10,798 nt of DNA. Source: Chlamydomonas sphaeroides. Lineage: Eukaryota > Chlorophyta > Chlorophyceae > Chlamydomonadales > Chlamydomonadaceae. The notes beneath the pieces were generated by a model that was given only the letters and a program-made list of their open reading frames with translations, ran no database searches and was not told the origin of the DNA. Position numbers and translations under genes: made by a program. Below are positions 1 through 8,035 of the stretch, in pieces (the stretch's first letter is position 1; the number at the start of each line of letters is the position of its first letter). The stretch is from NCBI GenBank assembly GCA_001662425.1, contig BDDC01000481.1:4438-15235 (forward strand), given 5' to 3'.

Positions 1-16
1 CACCCGCCCACCCCAC

Positions 17-1577
17 CTGGTAGAACACGTGCACCAGGCCCTTGTAGAACATGAGGCCGTTGGGGTCGTTGAGCCTGGCGGCCAGGAGCGGTGGTAGTTG
101 GCGGTTGGGCGGCCCCTGACGCAGCACCCGCGCCAGCGCACGGGCAACGCGCCTGCCGTGAAAGGGCTGCCCGGTCAGGCCCGCCGCCCCCGCTCCCCTG
201 CTTCCCCACAGTAGCCACCCTGCTCCCTTCCTTGCACCCCGCCTTCCCCCTGCTCCCCTACCATGCCCACCCACCAGCCCCCGCCCGGCGGCATGATGTG
301 GAAGCCCGGCCGCAGCAGCGCCACCTCGCGGGAGCTCAGGTTGTGCGCCAGCGCCCGAGGGCCCGCGGCGCCGCTGGCCGCCATGGCCGCAGTCGCAGCG
401 GCGCCGCCGCCCGCCGCGGCGCCCGGGCCCACCGGGTCGGCGGCGGGGCCGGGCCGCGGCGGGTTTTGGCGCCAGGGAGCGACGGCCAGGAAGGTGAGGA
501 GCACGGCGGCGGCGGTGAGGACTGGTCGAGGGGGGAACGGGTAAGGAGGAGGGGGCGGTCGATGGGGTGGTGGCAGGCCAGGAGCGGGTCACCGAAGGCC
601 TCCTGGGCGAGGCCGCGATCACGCAGACGCCTGGGTGAGGGCTGCGGCAGCAGACTGGGCCCCCCCGCAGGAGGCTGCAGCTGGTGAGGGTGAGGAGGAG
701 GCTGCAGCTGGTTGGGGTGAGGAGAGGCTGCAGCTGGTGAGGGTGAGGAGGAGGCTGCAGCTGGTTGGGGTGAGGAGAGGCTGCAGCGGGGCTGCGGCAG
801 CCTCCTGCGGGTAGCAGGGGCTACGAGCCGCACACAGGCCAAGCAGAAGAAGAGAGAGAGCGCCCAGCCCTAATCACCCGTCATCAAGATGGCCCAGGTC
901 GCCACGCCGCGGGGACAGCGCCGCTGCGCCCAGTCCAGCGCGGCGCGGGGCCGCGATAGCGACCGCGTTGGCGGCAGCGGCGGTGGCGGCGGCGGCGAGG
1001 ACACGGGCAGCTCGGGGCCACCCGGCCCGCCGATGCCGCCATTGCCGCCGATGGTGGCGGGGGTGATGGGGGTGGACCCTAGGTAGCCGGGGGGCACCAG
1101 GGGCGTGGTCTGCGGCGGGCCGGGACTGGATGGAGACCTGCGGGAAGGATAGCGGGTGTGGGTATGGGGTGGGGGGGCAGTTGGGTGGGGAAGACCTGGG
1201 GGTGTTGGAGAGGGGAGCGGGTGGGCCATGGGGGGGAGGCAGCTGCCTGCTGCTGCTGCCCGAGCTGGCACCCCGTCCGACAAGTGTGCACCAGAGGTGT
1301 GACACGAAAGGGTGCCGCGTGAGCGTGCTTTGCGTGGTGCTGCTGTAGCGTTGAGGGCGTGAGCGTGGCCTCACCAGGGCTCGCCGACTGCGGCGGCGCG
1401 AAAGCCGCTCGCGGGGCCGGCCGGGGACGCGGCGCCGACTGCAGCGCCCTGCGGCTGCTGCGGCGCCGCCTGCGCGGACTGTTGCAGTGCGGCGGCCTGC
1501 TGCGCCTGCTGCTGCAGCTCCACGTCCAGAGATACATAGCGGCTGTTGCGACCCCCTGTAGGCGCCCACGACGACAT
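17..1577 (-). CDS. Membrane-anchored GH32 enzyme (invertase/beta-fructofuranosidase type), N-terminal part, 4 exons, partial
   Basis: Exons read on the minus strand: 1577-1375, 1137-878, 521-275, 74-17; a fifth would lie beyond the left edge after donor GTGGGG at 16. Phases 2, 1, 2 and 0 match, giving 256 residues. Residues 1-68 form a Gln/Ala-rich tail (MSSWAPTGGRNSRYVSLDVE start). Residues 69-144 are Pro/Gly-rich. Residues 145-171 are a hydrophobic stretch (GVATWAILMT joined to VLTAAAVLLTFLAVAPW), probably a type II membrane anchor with the enzyme outside the cytosol. After an Ala/Gly-rich linker comes PGFHIMPPGGGWLNDPNG, then an FYKG..HVFYQ segment, the hallmark N-terminal block of glycoside hydrolase family 32. 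Asp240 in NDPNG is the expected nucleophile. Known for the family: hydrolysis of sucrose or fructans; plant vacuolar invertases also carry an N-terminal tail and anchor. The 240 residues before the nucleophile are longer than usual. Substrate (sucrose or fructan) cannot be told. Start choice: the only ATG opening this frame; GH32 identity is near certain, the first exon join good but inferred. Confidence 0.85.
671..790. repeat. 26/27-bp minisatellite inside intron 2 of the GH32 gene
   Basis: The word GGCTGCAG starts at 673, 700, 726, 753 and 779, so spacing alternates 27, 26, 27, 26. This gives a 53-bp higher-order unit present about twice. The two half-units differ: one carries CTGGTGAGGGTGAGG, the other CTGGTTGGGGTGAGG. 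On the gene's strand it is a C/T-rich tract lying between the donor at 877 and the acceptor ending at 522. Confidence 0.9.
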
Positions 1578-1918
1578 GGCTATGGTATAGCGAGCAATGC
1601 AATTAAGACGCGTGTTGGAACCGTATGGCGGTGCTGTGCGGGCGGCGAACCGAAGGACCATGGACAGGCCCATGGGACACAGCACATGGAGGTTCACAGT
1701 TCCCGCACCCAAACATCCCGCACCTCTGACGCATATGTCAACCGGACCCGAGTTACCGCTGCTGTACACACCAGAGCTACGCCGCGAGTTGACTGACTCT
1801 CGCTGCCCTCAGCAGCGAACCGCCTCGCGCCCTTCAGTGCGATCTTAGCAACCAAATCACTATCGCTGTACCTTGGTCGAGGCGCGACGTGGTCGTCGAA
1901 CGTCGGCCATCAGCAGCG
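1578..1918. promoter_or_regulatory. Shared divergent promoter region
   Basis: These 341 bp separate the start codon of the minus-strand GH32 gene (1577) from that of the plus-strand EF-hand gene (1919). They must hold both 5' UTRs and both promoters unless a non-coding first exon lies elsewhere. I see no convincing TATA box or repeated operator in either direction. The sequence is less GC-rich than the flanking exons, for example around 1840-1870. Confidence 0.55.
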
Positions 1919-4179
1919 ATGCCGAGCCAACCTGGTGGAGTTATGGCCGCGGTGCACGACAAAGTCAGGTAAGATATCCAAACAACGTACAAGCGCAACC
2001 GCGCGGGTCGCTCGCGGGGTGTTGCATGCCGAAGGCTTTACGGGGGTCATCGCGCGTGAGTCCAGCGGCTAGGAGGCTGCCGGCTGCAAAGTTGTATGGT
2101 CGTGCTGTCCAGCCGTCGGCTGTCTTCCAGTCGATGTCCGGCGCCGGCGCTCGGCTTGAGCACGGACGGACCTCTCCACCCTCCTCGAATGCACCCCCCG
2201 CCCGACGGGCCTACCCCAGGAACTTTGTCCGTAACAGCGAGCAGTTCAAGCGCGTATGCAGCTCCACCTTTGACGCCCTCGACTATCGCTCAGCGGGCCG
2301 CGTGACGGCGGACGAGGTGCGTGTGATCAGGGGCTCGTGAGAGGTTCGGCTTGGCGAGCGGCAACCGGCGCCGGTCTTCTTCGCGCAGTTTCGCTGCGCA
2401 GTGATTGACGCCAGCAAAGGCGGCAGCTGCAGCGCCTGATGATGTGCTGCTGCCCGGCACGCGCAGGCGGCATCGTGCGTGGAGACCCTCTTCAGGGAGC
2501 TGGCGCAGGCGTGCAGCGACTATGGTGCGGCTCGCCGCCAGGGCGCAGGCGGGGGCCGCCCGGTCATGCCTATTTAGGTGACAGACCAGGGTTCCAGCTG
2601 GCTCTGAATTGCGCCGCAATGGGGCGGGAGGCCGACTGAGTGGCGCTGCCCGGTCCTGCCGCCATGCCAGATATACGACTGGACCCGCTGACGTCCGACG
2701 ACGTCCGGCAGATCTTCCGGGTGGGTCACGGGTTCGGCAGTGCATATGCCGCCGCAGCGCTTCCACGTTGGGCTGTTGAGCGCGCAGCATCGCACGGCAG
2801 CCCCTCTCCGCCCTCTGCGTGCAAACGGACCCGTGGCCTGGGGCCTGCAGGAGCACGACTACGACTCGAGCCGCACCCTGGACCGCCAGGAGTTCGAGGT
2901 GCGTGCGCCGGCGGCCACCGACCAGCCTTGCCGGGGCCAAGAGAGCGGCCACAGAGCGGACCGCACCGCTGGCACCCTGGCCTGACAGCCACTGCTGGCA
3001 GCCTGGCGTGATGGCCTGGGGCGCCGGAACCCCAGGACACACGCCCTGGTTGGAGCTGACCCCCGCACGGCTCTCCGTCTGGCCTCGGCACGTCCCTGGC
3101 AAACCCTGGGTGGTCAGCCCGCCCGCCCCGGCAGCCCGGCTGCCGTATCGCCGACTCAGGCTCGCACCCTGGCCCCACTCCCAACGTGCCCCCCTCGCCC
3201 TGCGGCGGCAGGAGTTCTACGCCTCCGTCATCACCTACGCGGCGCTCAAGGCCTGCGCAGGCTTCGGACGCAAGTGGGTCGCGAACTCCGCGCAGCGGGT
3301 TTTGCTCGGACCCCAACCGTGCCTACTGTAGGCAGCCCACCAACGCATCGGCACGAATACACGCCTGGAAGCCCTGCGCCTCGCCCGTTGCCCGCGCGCC
3401 CGTTCGCATAGTGCCTAACCCGTTGCGCGCTGCCGGACGGCTGGTGCCGGTGTGCGACCCCAGGTACGGCACGGGCATCGCGGGCGGCATCGTGGGCGTC
3501 ATGCTGATCAAGGCGGCGCTGCGGCGGCTGCCGGTGTTGGGCGCGGTGGCGTCGCCGCTGCTGGGGCTGCTACCCACCGTCCTGGTGAGGGGATGCGGGC
3601 ACGGGGCCTGGGTCGGGGTGCTGCGTCAGCATTCATGCGACAGCAAGCTAGATCGCGGCCAGCCAAGGGTGGCGAGGTCGGCCGGCGGGTGAGGGGGCGG
3701 GAGGTTGGTGGCCGGGCGATGGGGCGGGACGGTGGGTAGGGCTGTGGAGGGCTGTGGGGGCCGACGGCCGCCACGAAAGGCGCTGCGACCTGTTGGGGCA
3801 GGCGGGGTGGGCGCCGGGCGACGCTAAGGGCAGGGGCAGTGGATGCGGGCCATAGCGTGCGGCAGCCCAGGCGAGGGATGAACACCTACCGACACGGCCA
3901 TAATTATTGTTTCGAAACAGAACGCCAGACGAGCCAGACCTCCGCTGTGCTGTGCATGCTCGGCTCCCGCTCGCGGCCACGCAACGCCGGGAGGCCTGTG
4001 AGGCCTTAACCCCATGCCCTGCCCTACCGTCCCCCTGATGCCATTGCGCCCACCGTGTGTGACTGCCGCAGGTTGGCCCCGCCCTGGGCATTGCGGTTGC
4101 GTACGGCATCGGGCACAACGACTTGTTTGCGATACGACACAAGATCTTCCCGCCAAAGACGCAGCCGCTGCGGAGCTGA
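1919..4179 (+). CDS. EF-hand protein with C-terminal membrane region, 8 exons, 197 aa
   Basis: Exons 1919-1968, 2220-2316, 2467-2524, 2671-2720, 2851-2898, 3212-3273, 3464-3584 and 4072-4179 (TGA). All introns are GT-AG and all phases match, giving 594 coding bases. EF loop 1 (residues 38-49, DYRSAGRVTADE) is degenerate: Arg at position 3 and Ala at position 5 replace the usual acidic or polar ligands, while Gly6 and Glu12 remain. EF loop 2 (88-99, DYDSSRTLDRQE) is canonical, with ligands D88, D90, S92, T94 and E99, between helices containing VRQIFREH and EFEEFY. Each exon in this part is only 48-62 bp. Residues 125-180 are Gly/Ala/Val/Leu-rich and can form two or three membrane segments (GTGIAGGIVGVMLI; LPVLGAVASPLLGLLPTVL; VGPALGIAVAYGIG). 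The tail is basic and ends LRS. It is probably a calcium-responsive protein on a membrane; the compartment is unknown, and no kinase or phosphatase domain is present. The start is the first ATG of exon 1, with a second in-frame ATG at codon 9. I do not know a gene name. It is divergent from the GH32 gene. Confidence 0.88.
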
Positions 4180-4411
4180 GCGGCTGGGCTCGCTGCCTGC
4201 TCGCGCCTTGCGTGCGCTGCGCTGGCAATGCGTCGGGCGGTCAGCGCAGTCATGACTAATTCCGAGGCCGCGTGGAGAGGTTTGACATAGGCGCGTACGC
4301 TAGGGTCTCAAGGGTAGAATGACGACGGTCTACTATGACGTGCTGGCTATTGCGTGATCGCTACGACATAAGGCTGGGATGCTCCCGTGAGGGCGACAGC
4401 GCGTTGGAGCA

Positions 4412-4597
4412 GTGGTGGGACGTTGGGGTTGGGCAGGAGGCGGAGCCGGCAGGAGAGACTCCCCTGAGATGAGGGCGCGTGACCGGACTGCAGCTGCAGG
4501 TCGGGTGCAGGTGAAGCGGTCAGTGGATATGTTTGTTGCAGCAACTGAGATTGATGAGGCACTGGATGCATTTGGTTCGTGCTCGCAAAGGAAGTGA
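4412..4597 (+). other. Weak open frame in a less GC-rich island, possible remnant exon
   Basis: A 61-codon frame ends in TGA at 4597. Its second half (4504 on) reads VQVKRSVDMFVAATEIDEAL and then DAFGSCSQRK. This looks more protein-like than the low-complexity translations common in this DNA. It uses many A/T-ending codons, unlike the four confident genes. A CAG lies just before 4501 and another before 4511, so it could be a terminal exon or a relic of a mobile element. I do not recognise it, and chance is a fair alternative. Confidence 0.15.
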
Positions 4598-4619
4598 AGG
4601 CGGCAGGGGAATGGACACC

Positions 4620-4633
4620 AGGGGAGCTCCCCT
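4620..4633. repeat. Hairpin repeat copy 1 (perfect 14-bp palindrome)
   Basis: AGGGGAGCTCCCCT is a perfect palindrome, preceded by C and followed directly by GATG. The same layout (C, AGGGGAG arm, CTCCCCT arm, GATG) recurs at 4688 and 7329, so this is a dispersed short element and not an isolated palindrome. Confidence 0.7.
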
Positions 4634-4687
4634 GATGGACACGATGCGTCCTTGCCCTTTCCTTTCCCCTTCACAACGGTGCTGTGC

Positions 4688-4701
4688 AGGGGAGCTTCCC
4701 T
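4688..4701. repeat. Hairpin repeat copy 2 (imperfect)
   Basis: AGGGGAGCTTCCCT differs from copy 1 by one base, which breaks one pair of the palindrome. It is again preceded by C and followed by GATG. It lies 68 bp from copy 1. Confidence 0.6.
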
Positions 4702-5069
4702 GATGCAGTGATGCTGTGTTCCTGCCTAGTACCGTTCTCCATGTGAAGCTGTTAAGATGGTATGCCAACGCTTTCAGCCCTTTCCGCCACGAGCACCCCG
4801 CACTCCGTTATCCCAGATGTGTGGCCACGGCACAGGCCTGTGCTGGGGGCTGTCATGGGGCGAGGGTATGTGTCACGGTGATCGGCGGGTCGTGTCAGGA
4901 CTTCCCAACTCAGATGTTCAGGCTTTAGCTCGCAATTGCACTGCTATTGCGTCGAAATCCTTGATAGCAGGACGAGCAGCCCCGAGACAAAACTAGTTAA
5001 CGACCGAGCGACCGATTCTCTCCCTTCGGCAGCATCGGCGACTGAGCTCCCGCTCAGGCGACTGTCAGA

Positions 5070-6921
5070 ATGGCAGCACCTGAGGCGGCTGCGGCCGCGC
5101 CTGCAGGCGACAAGAGCTACCGTTTCATCAAGCTTCGCCCTGTGCCTGAGGCCGATGCCTGGGACCCCGCCGCGCTCGCAGCCGCAATTAGCGAGACCAC
5201 GCTGCCGCCGGGCGACAACGAGGCCCAGGAGAAGGTACGCTTGTACCGGAGTTCGGCGTGCTAGCTCAGGGGGCAGCAGACGCGCACACGGTCCCCTTCC
5301 CTAGCGGCGTTGCCAGTGAGCCCCCGCTGGCCAGCACGCCGCTTTTCCCGCTACAAACTTTAGTACCGCACCCTGCCATGACACGGCTCCGGCCCAAAAC
5401 CAGGCATAACTGCTGCGCGAGCGAAAGTGGCGCAAGCCAACGGGCCTATTCGGGTACAGCAAGGACGCCGCGTACAAGGACCTCTTCATCTACTTTGACG
5501 CAGCGGACACCACCTCGCCCATCAACGTGGCCGCCTCCAAGGTGCGCACCACACGTGTCCCGGCCCAGCGGCCGCTGCCACAGCCCGACGGCCGGGCGGG
5601 CCCCCTCCCTGACCCCTGGACCACAGCCGTGCCCCCGACAGCTGGTCACCGCCTGCTGGTGCGGATCCGCAACGCCACGGACCTTTGCCTTCGCCCGCAG
5701 TACCGTACCTTGCCTCGCGTACTTCCCGCCTCCCCACCGCCGCAGGCCTTTGCCTGCTACGGCCTGGACGGGCGGCAGGACTGCGTGGACTGGCAGGCCA
5801 TTCGGGGGCCCTGCGTCGTGCTGCGCTCGGAGCTGCCCACCATGTTCAACCCGATGTGCGTGCGCGTGTGTGGGGCGCGCTGCCGGCGGCCAGCCGCATA
5901 CGCGGCCATGCGGCACCCGTGCCCGCCCCGTGCCCCGTTCCCGCCCTGTCCGCATCCCCGTCTGGGGAGCCGCGCTGGAACGGCTGCCCTGCCCTGCGTA
6001 GCACGGTCCAGGTCGCGTCCTCGCCTGACCGAGCCTGGTCCGCCCCTGCCCTTTGCCCTTTGCCCCCTGCCTGGCCTTTGAAGGACGGGAACGACCGAGC
6101 GCTTCAACTTCCCTTACCACCCCACCATCGGCGTGACGGAGCTGGTCGACACGCTGCTGTTCTTCAGGACCCGCGACGCGCGGCGCGTGGCGCTCAAGCG
6201 CGACGCCACACGTGCGTATGCGTCGGCCGAGGGACATGCAGGCCGGGCGGGGGCAGCAGCCCTGGACCCTGAAACCACAGCCCCTGCCTGCTCCGTCTGC
6301 CCGCTCCTCGGCTTCCTGGAGCGCCCGGGCGCAGCCTGTCACCCAAGGCGCCCCTCCTGGCGTCGCCTGCCGCCCCTGGCCCGCTGCGCCTCCTGACCCG
6401 CCGCCCCGGGCCCGGGCTCCTCCGCTGCAGGGGCCACCATGGACTTGTCGCGGGAGCACCACCCGCTGTTCACGTCCGGCACGGGCGCCTATGTGTCGCC
6501 TACGGGGATGCGCCCCGCCTCGGCCATCGCCGGCCGCGACGCGCGCACGTGCGCCTCGTGCGGCAAGGCCAACACCATCGCCTGCAGCCTCAAGGCCTGC
6601 TCGCTGTGAGGGTGGCGAGGGGGAATGAGCAGAGGGGCGCTGGCTGGGTATGCTGGCGGGCAGCGGGCAGGGCTGCTGGTGTGGCTGCACCAGGCGGGAG
6701 TTTGCCGTACGGCATGCGGCCTACGGTACTGGCGCAAAGCCTTACGTAACCCCCCGCCTCGGCCCTCGCTCCTTGGCCCGTCCCTCCAACCCAGGTGCAA
6801 GGCGGTGTAGTACTGCGATCGGGACTGCCAGAGGAAGGACTTTTCCAAGCACAAGAAGGAGTGCGCGCAGCTAGGGCAGCAGCAGGCAGAGGCGGCCGCG
6901 GCCGTGGCCGCGGCGCACTAA
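5070..6921 (+). CDS. MYND-type zinc-finger protein, 6 exons, with an in-frame TAG inside the finger
   Basis: Exons 5070-5234, 5422-5541, 5746-5855, 6084-6211, 6431-6605 and 6795-6921 (TAA). Phases 0, 0, 2, 1 and 2 match, giving 274 codons. The start ATG has A at -3 and G at +4. Residues 1-205 match no domain I can name; they include FIKLRPVPEADAWDP, KPTGLFGYSKDAAYKDLFIY and FNFPYHPTIGVTELVDTLLF. A C-terminal MYND finger follows with ligands C215, C218, C231, C234, C240, C244, H252 and C256 (CASC, CSLC, YCDRDCQ, HKKEC), then a Gln/Ala tail. MYND fingers usually bind Pro-rich partner peptides. Oddities: codon 238, between V237 and Y239, is TAG (6808-6810), so as written translation stops after four of eight ligands. 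The 12-residue gap between C218 and C231 is long for the family. The exon 2 acceptor is GAG instead of CAG, with TAA just upstream. Everything after the TAG keeps frame and motif, arguing for a recent change, a sequence error or readthrough, not an old pseudogene. Confidence 0.8.
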
Positions 6922-7152
6922 TCGGGTGGGGGCCGGGGTGCCACGCGAAGGCGCCCTGGCTGCCAATCCTGAGGAGCTGTGCCGGATGCCTGGACTGGAT
7001 GTGCCAGGCTGCAGCCTGTCTCTGCGCGGCGAAAGAATACGGAAGAAAGGTGGCCGCTGGCTGGGCGGCGGGGTATCCTCGTCCTTTCTTGGCTTCCAGA
7101 TCCAGGTGCTCACTCATGCCCGTTGTTACTAGCGAGGCCATAATTTGCTGTG

Positions 7153-7158
7153 AATAAA
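7153..7158 (+). promoter_or_regulatory. Possible AATAAA polyadenylation signal for the MYND gene
   Basis: AATAAA occurs 232 bp after the MYND stop codon in a locally AT-richer stretch. It is the animal/plant-type signal; green algae of the Chlamydomonas type mostly use TGTAA, so its function here is uncertain. Confidence 0.3.
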
Positions 7159-7328
7159 GTGATGCGGGGTCGACGCATGCGCATGCATGTGCTTGATTGT
7201 ACTGCATGCATGGGATGCAATGAGATCTGCATGGTCTCACATGTTCTGTATGTAGATGACGCCGCAAGCATTGATTGCTTGGGGCCGCTTGGTCAGCCAT
7301 GTCCACCGCATGGGGGGCCATGTGCTCC

Positions 7329-7346
7329 AGGGGAGATGTCTCCCCT
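7329..7346. repeat. Hairpin repeat copy 3 (8-bp arms)
   Basis: AGGGGAGA, a TG spacer, then TCTCCCCT form a perfect 8-bp stem with a 2-nt spacer (more realistically a shorter stem with a small loop). As in copies 1 and 2 it is preceded by C and followed by GATG. Confidence 0.65.
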
Positions 7347-7354
7347 GATGTGCT

Positions 7355-7714
7355 ATGCATTTCGCCTGCGGAGCTGCGATGGCGGTCTTGTTTGATGGGG
7401 CCATGGGGGCATGGGGCCATGGGGTAGCATTGCCTGAACGGAGTGTGGCCTGTGGCATGCAAATTTGTTGTGGAGCCGCCCACTGTGCGGCGCGCGGGGG
7501 CTGCGGAAAGTCGGCCCCGACGCTGCCCCGAGGCACTTTGGGGGGGCCACGCGGCCACCAGTGCACGTGCCAGTTGCTGTCTGGGGGCGGCGGTACGCCG
7601 AGGCCGTGGCGCAGGCACGCAGCTGTCATCCTTGGTGTTTGGGGCCAAGTGGGGGGGGACGTGAGTACGCGGAGTTGGGTTTGCACTCGAACGCCGCTGC
7701 AGAAGCGTCGCTAG
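7355..7714 (+). other. Unassigned open frame in the intergenic region
   Basis: This frame is 119 codons long and ends in TAG at 7714. Its translation is Cys/Gly-rich (for example CGAAHCAARGGCGK and QCTCQLLSGGGG) and matches nothing I recognise. A CAG before 7621 and a GTGAGT at 7661 could be splice sites flanking a small exon inside it, and TGTAA follows at 7721. In such GC-rich DNA open frames of this size arise by chance, so this may be only 3' UTR. Confidence 0.12.
7395..7424. repeat. Short ATGGGG-rich simple repeat
   Basis: ATGGGG occurs four times within 30 bp, as GATGGGGCC, CATGGGGGC, ATGGGGCC and ATGGGG. It is an imperfect short tandem run in non-coding sequence. Confidence 0.5.
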
Positions 7715-7720
7715 CTAGGC

Positions 7721-7725
7721 TGTAA
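7721..7725 (+). promoter_or_regulatory. Possible TGTAA polyadenylation signal
   Basis: TGTAA is the typical chlorophyte poly(A) signal. This copy is 800 bp after the MYND stop; another is at 7920-7924. Either could end the MYND transcript or an unrecognised transcript from the 7355-7714 region. Confidence 0.3.
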
Positions 7726-8035
7726 GGTGCGAGCACGTCAGCTGCGTCCAGCGCCAGGCGCTGCGTGGCATGTCTTGGCGGCTGTTGCCCACAGGGATCG
7801 CTAGGGGTAAGAATAAGAGATGCCGTCAGAAGGTACTCAGGGGCTGCACGGCGCTCTGCACGTTGTATTGATCCATGCATGGCCCATGCACATCAGCCTG
7901 AAAGGTGTAGAAGATCGTATGTAAGCGGCAGAAGGGGGTGCGTTATAAGCTTCTCATTGTTGAGGGTGCCGGACTGGCGAGTAGGCGTACACGGCTAGGA
8001 AGCCTAAGGGGGCGGCTGCAGGGGCATGAGAACCC

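Larger units (their letters stand above)
4180..5069. other. Intergenic region between EF-hand and MYND genes
   Basis: This 890-bp stretch contains the 3' end of the EF-hand transcript and the 5' end of the MYND transcript. I see no TGTAA, the usual green-algal poly(A) signal, anywhere in it, and no AATAAA. It contains two copies of a short hairpin repeat (4620-4633 and 4688-4701) and a possible degenerate third near 4451-4472. Base composition drops between roughly 4500 and 4770. A small open frame here (4412-4597) is listed separately. No other gene is visible. Confidence 0.6.

Noticed and set aside
336..842. 168-codon minus-strand frame rich in Pro/Ser/Gln
   Set aside because: It is a translation of the intron-2 minisatellite and an alternative frame of GH32 exon 3. 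It has no ATG start (opens with TTG), and the neighbouring frame carries the GH32 motif.
874..1602. 242-codon minus-strand frame through intron 1 of the GH32 gene
   Set aside because: It reads Arg/Ala-rich sequence across both exons in the wrong frame. The spliced frame with matching phases gives the transmembrane anchor and the catalytic block.
1873..2340. 155-codon plus-strand frame as the start of the EF-hand gene
   Set aside because: Only its end (2220-2316) is real exon. The upstream part is intron; exon 1 at 1919-1968 with donor GTAAGA joins in phase 2.
3909..3918. GTTTCGAAAC palindrome
   Set aside because: It is a single 10-bp palindrome inside intron 7 of the EF-hand gene, with no second copy in the window; expected by chance.
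5446..6690. 414-codon minus-strand open frame
   Set aside because: It is antisense to the MYND gene exons and introns. Its translation is Arg/Gly/Ala low complexity, typical of the reverse strand of GC-rich coding DNA, while the plus-strand splice model gives a recognisable zinc finger.
6808..6810. Concluding that the genome has a reassigned TAG codon
   Set aside because: A single internal TAG cannot show reassignment. Complete neighbouring genes contain no in-frame TAG, and error or a recent mutation is at least as likely. It is kept as a finding, not a conclusion.
6590..7648. 352-codon minus-strand open frame
   Set aside because: It overlaps the MYND last exon in antisense and crosses AT-richer intergenic DNA. 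No recognisable motif or sensible start context was found, so it is probably fortuitous.
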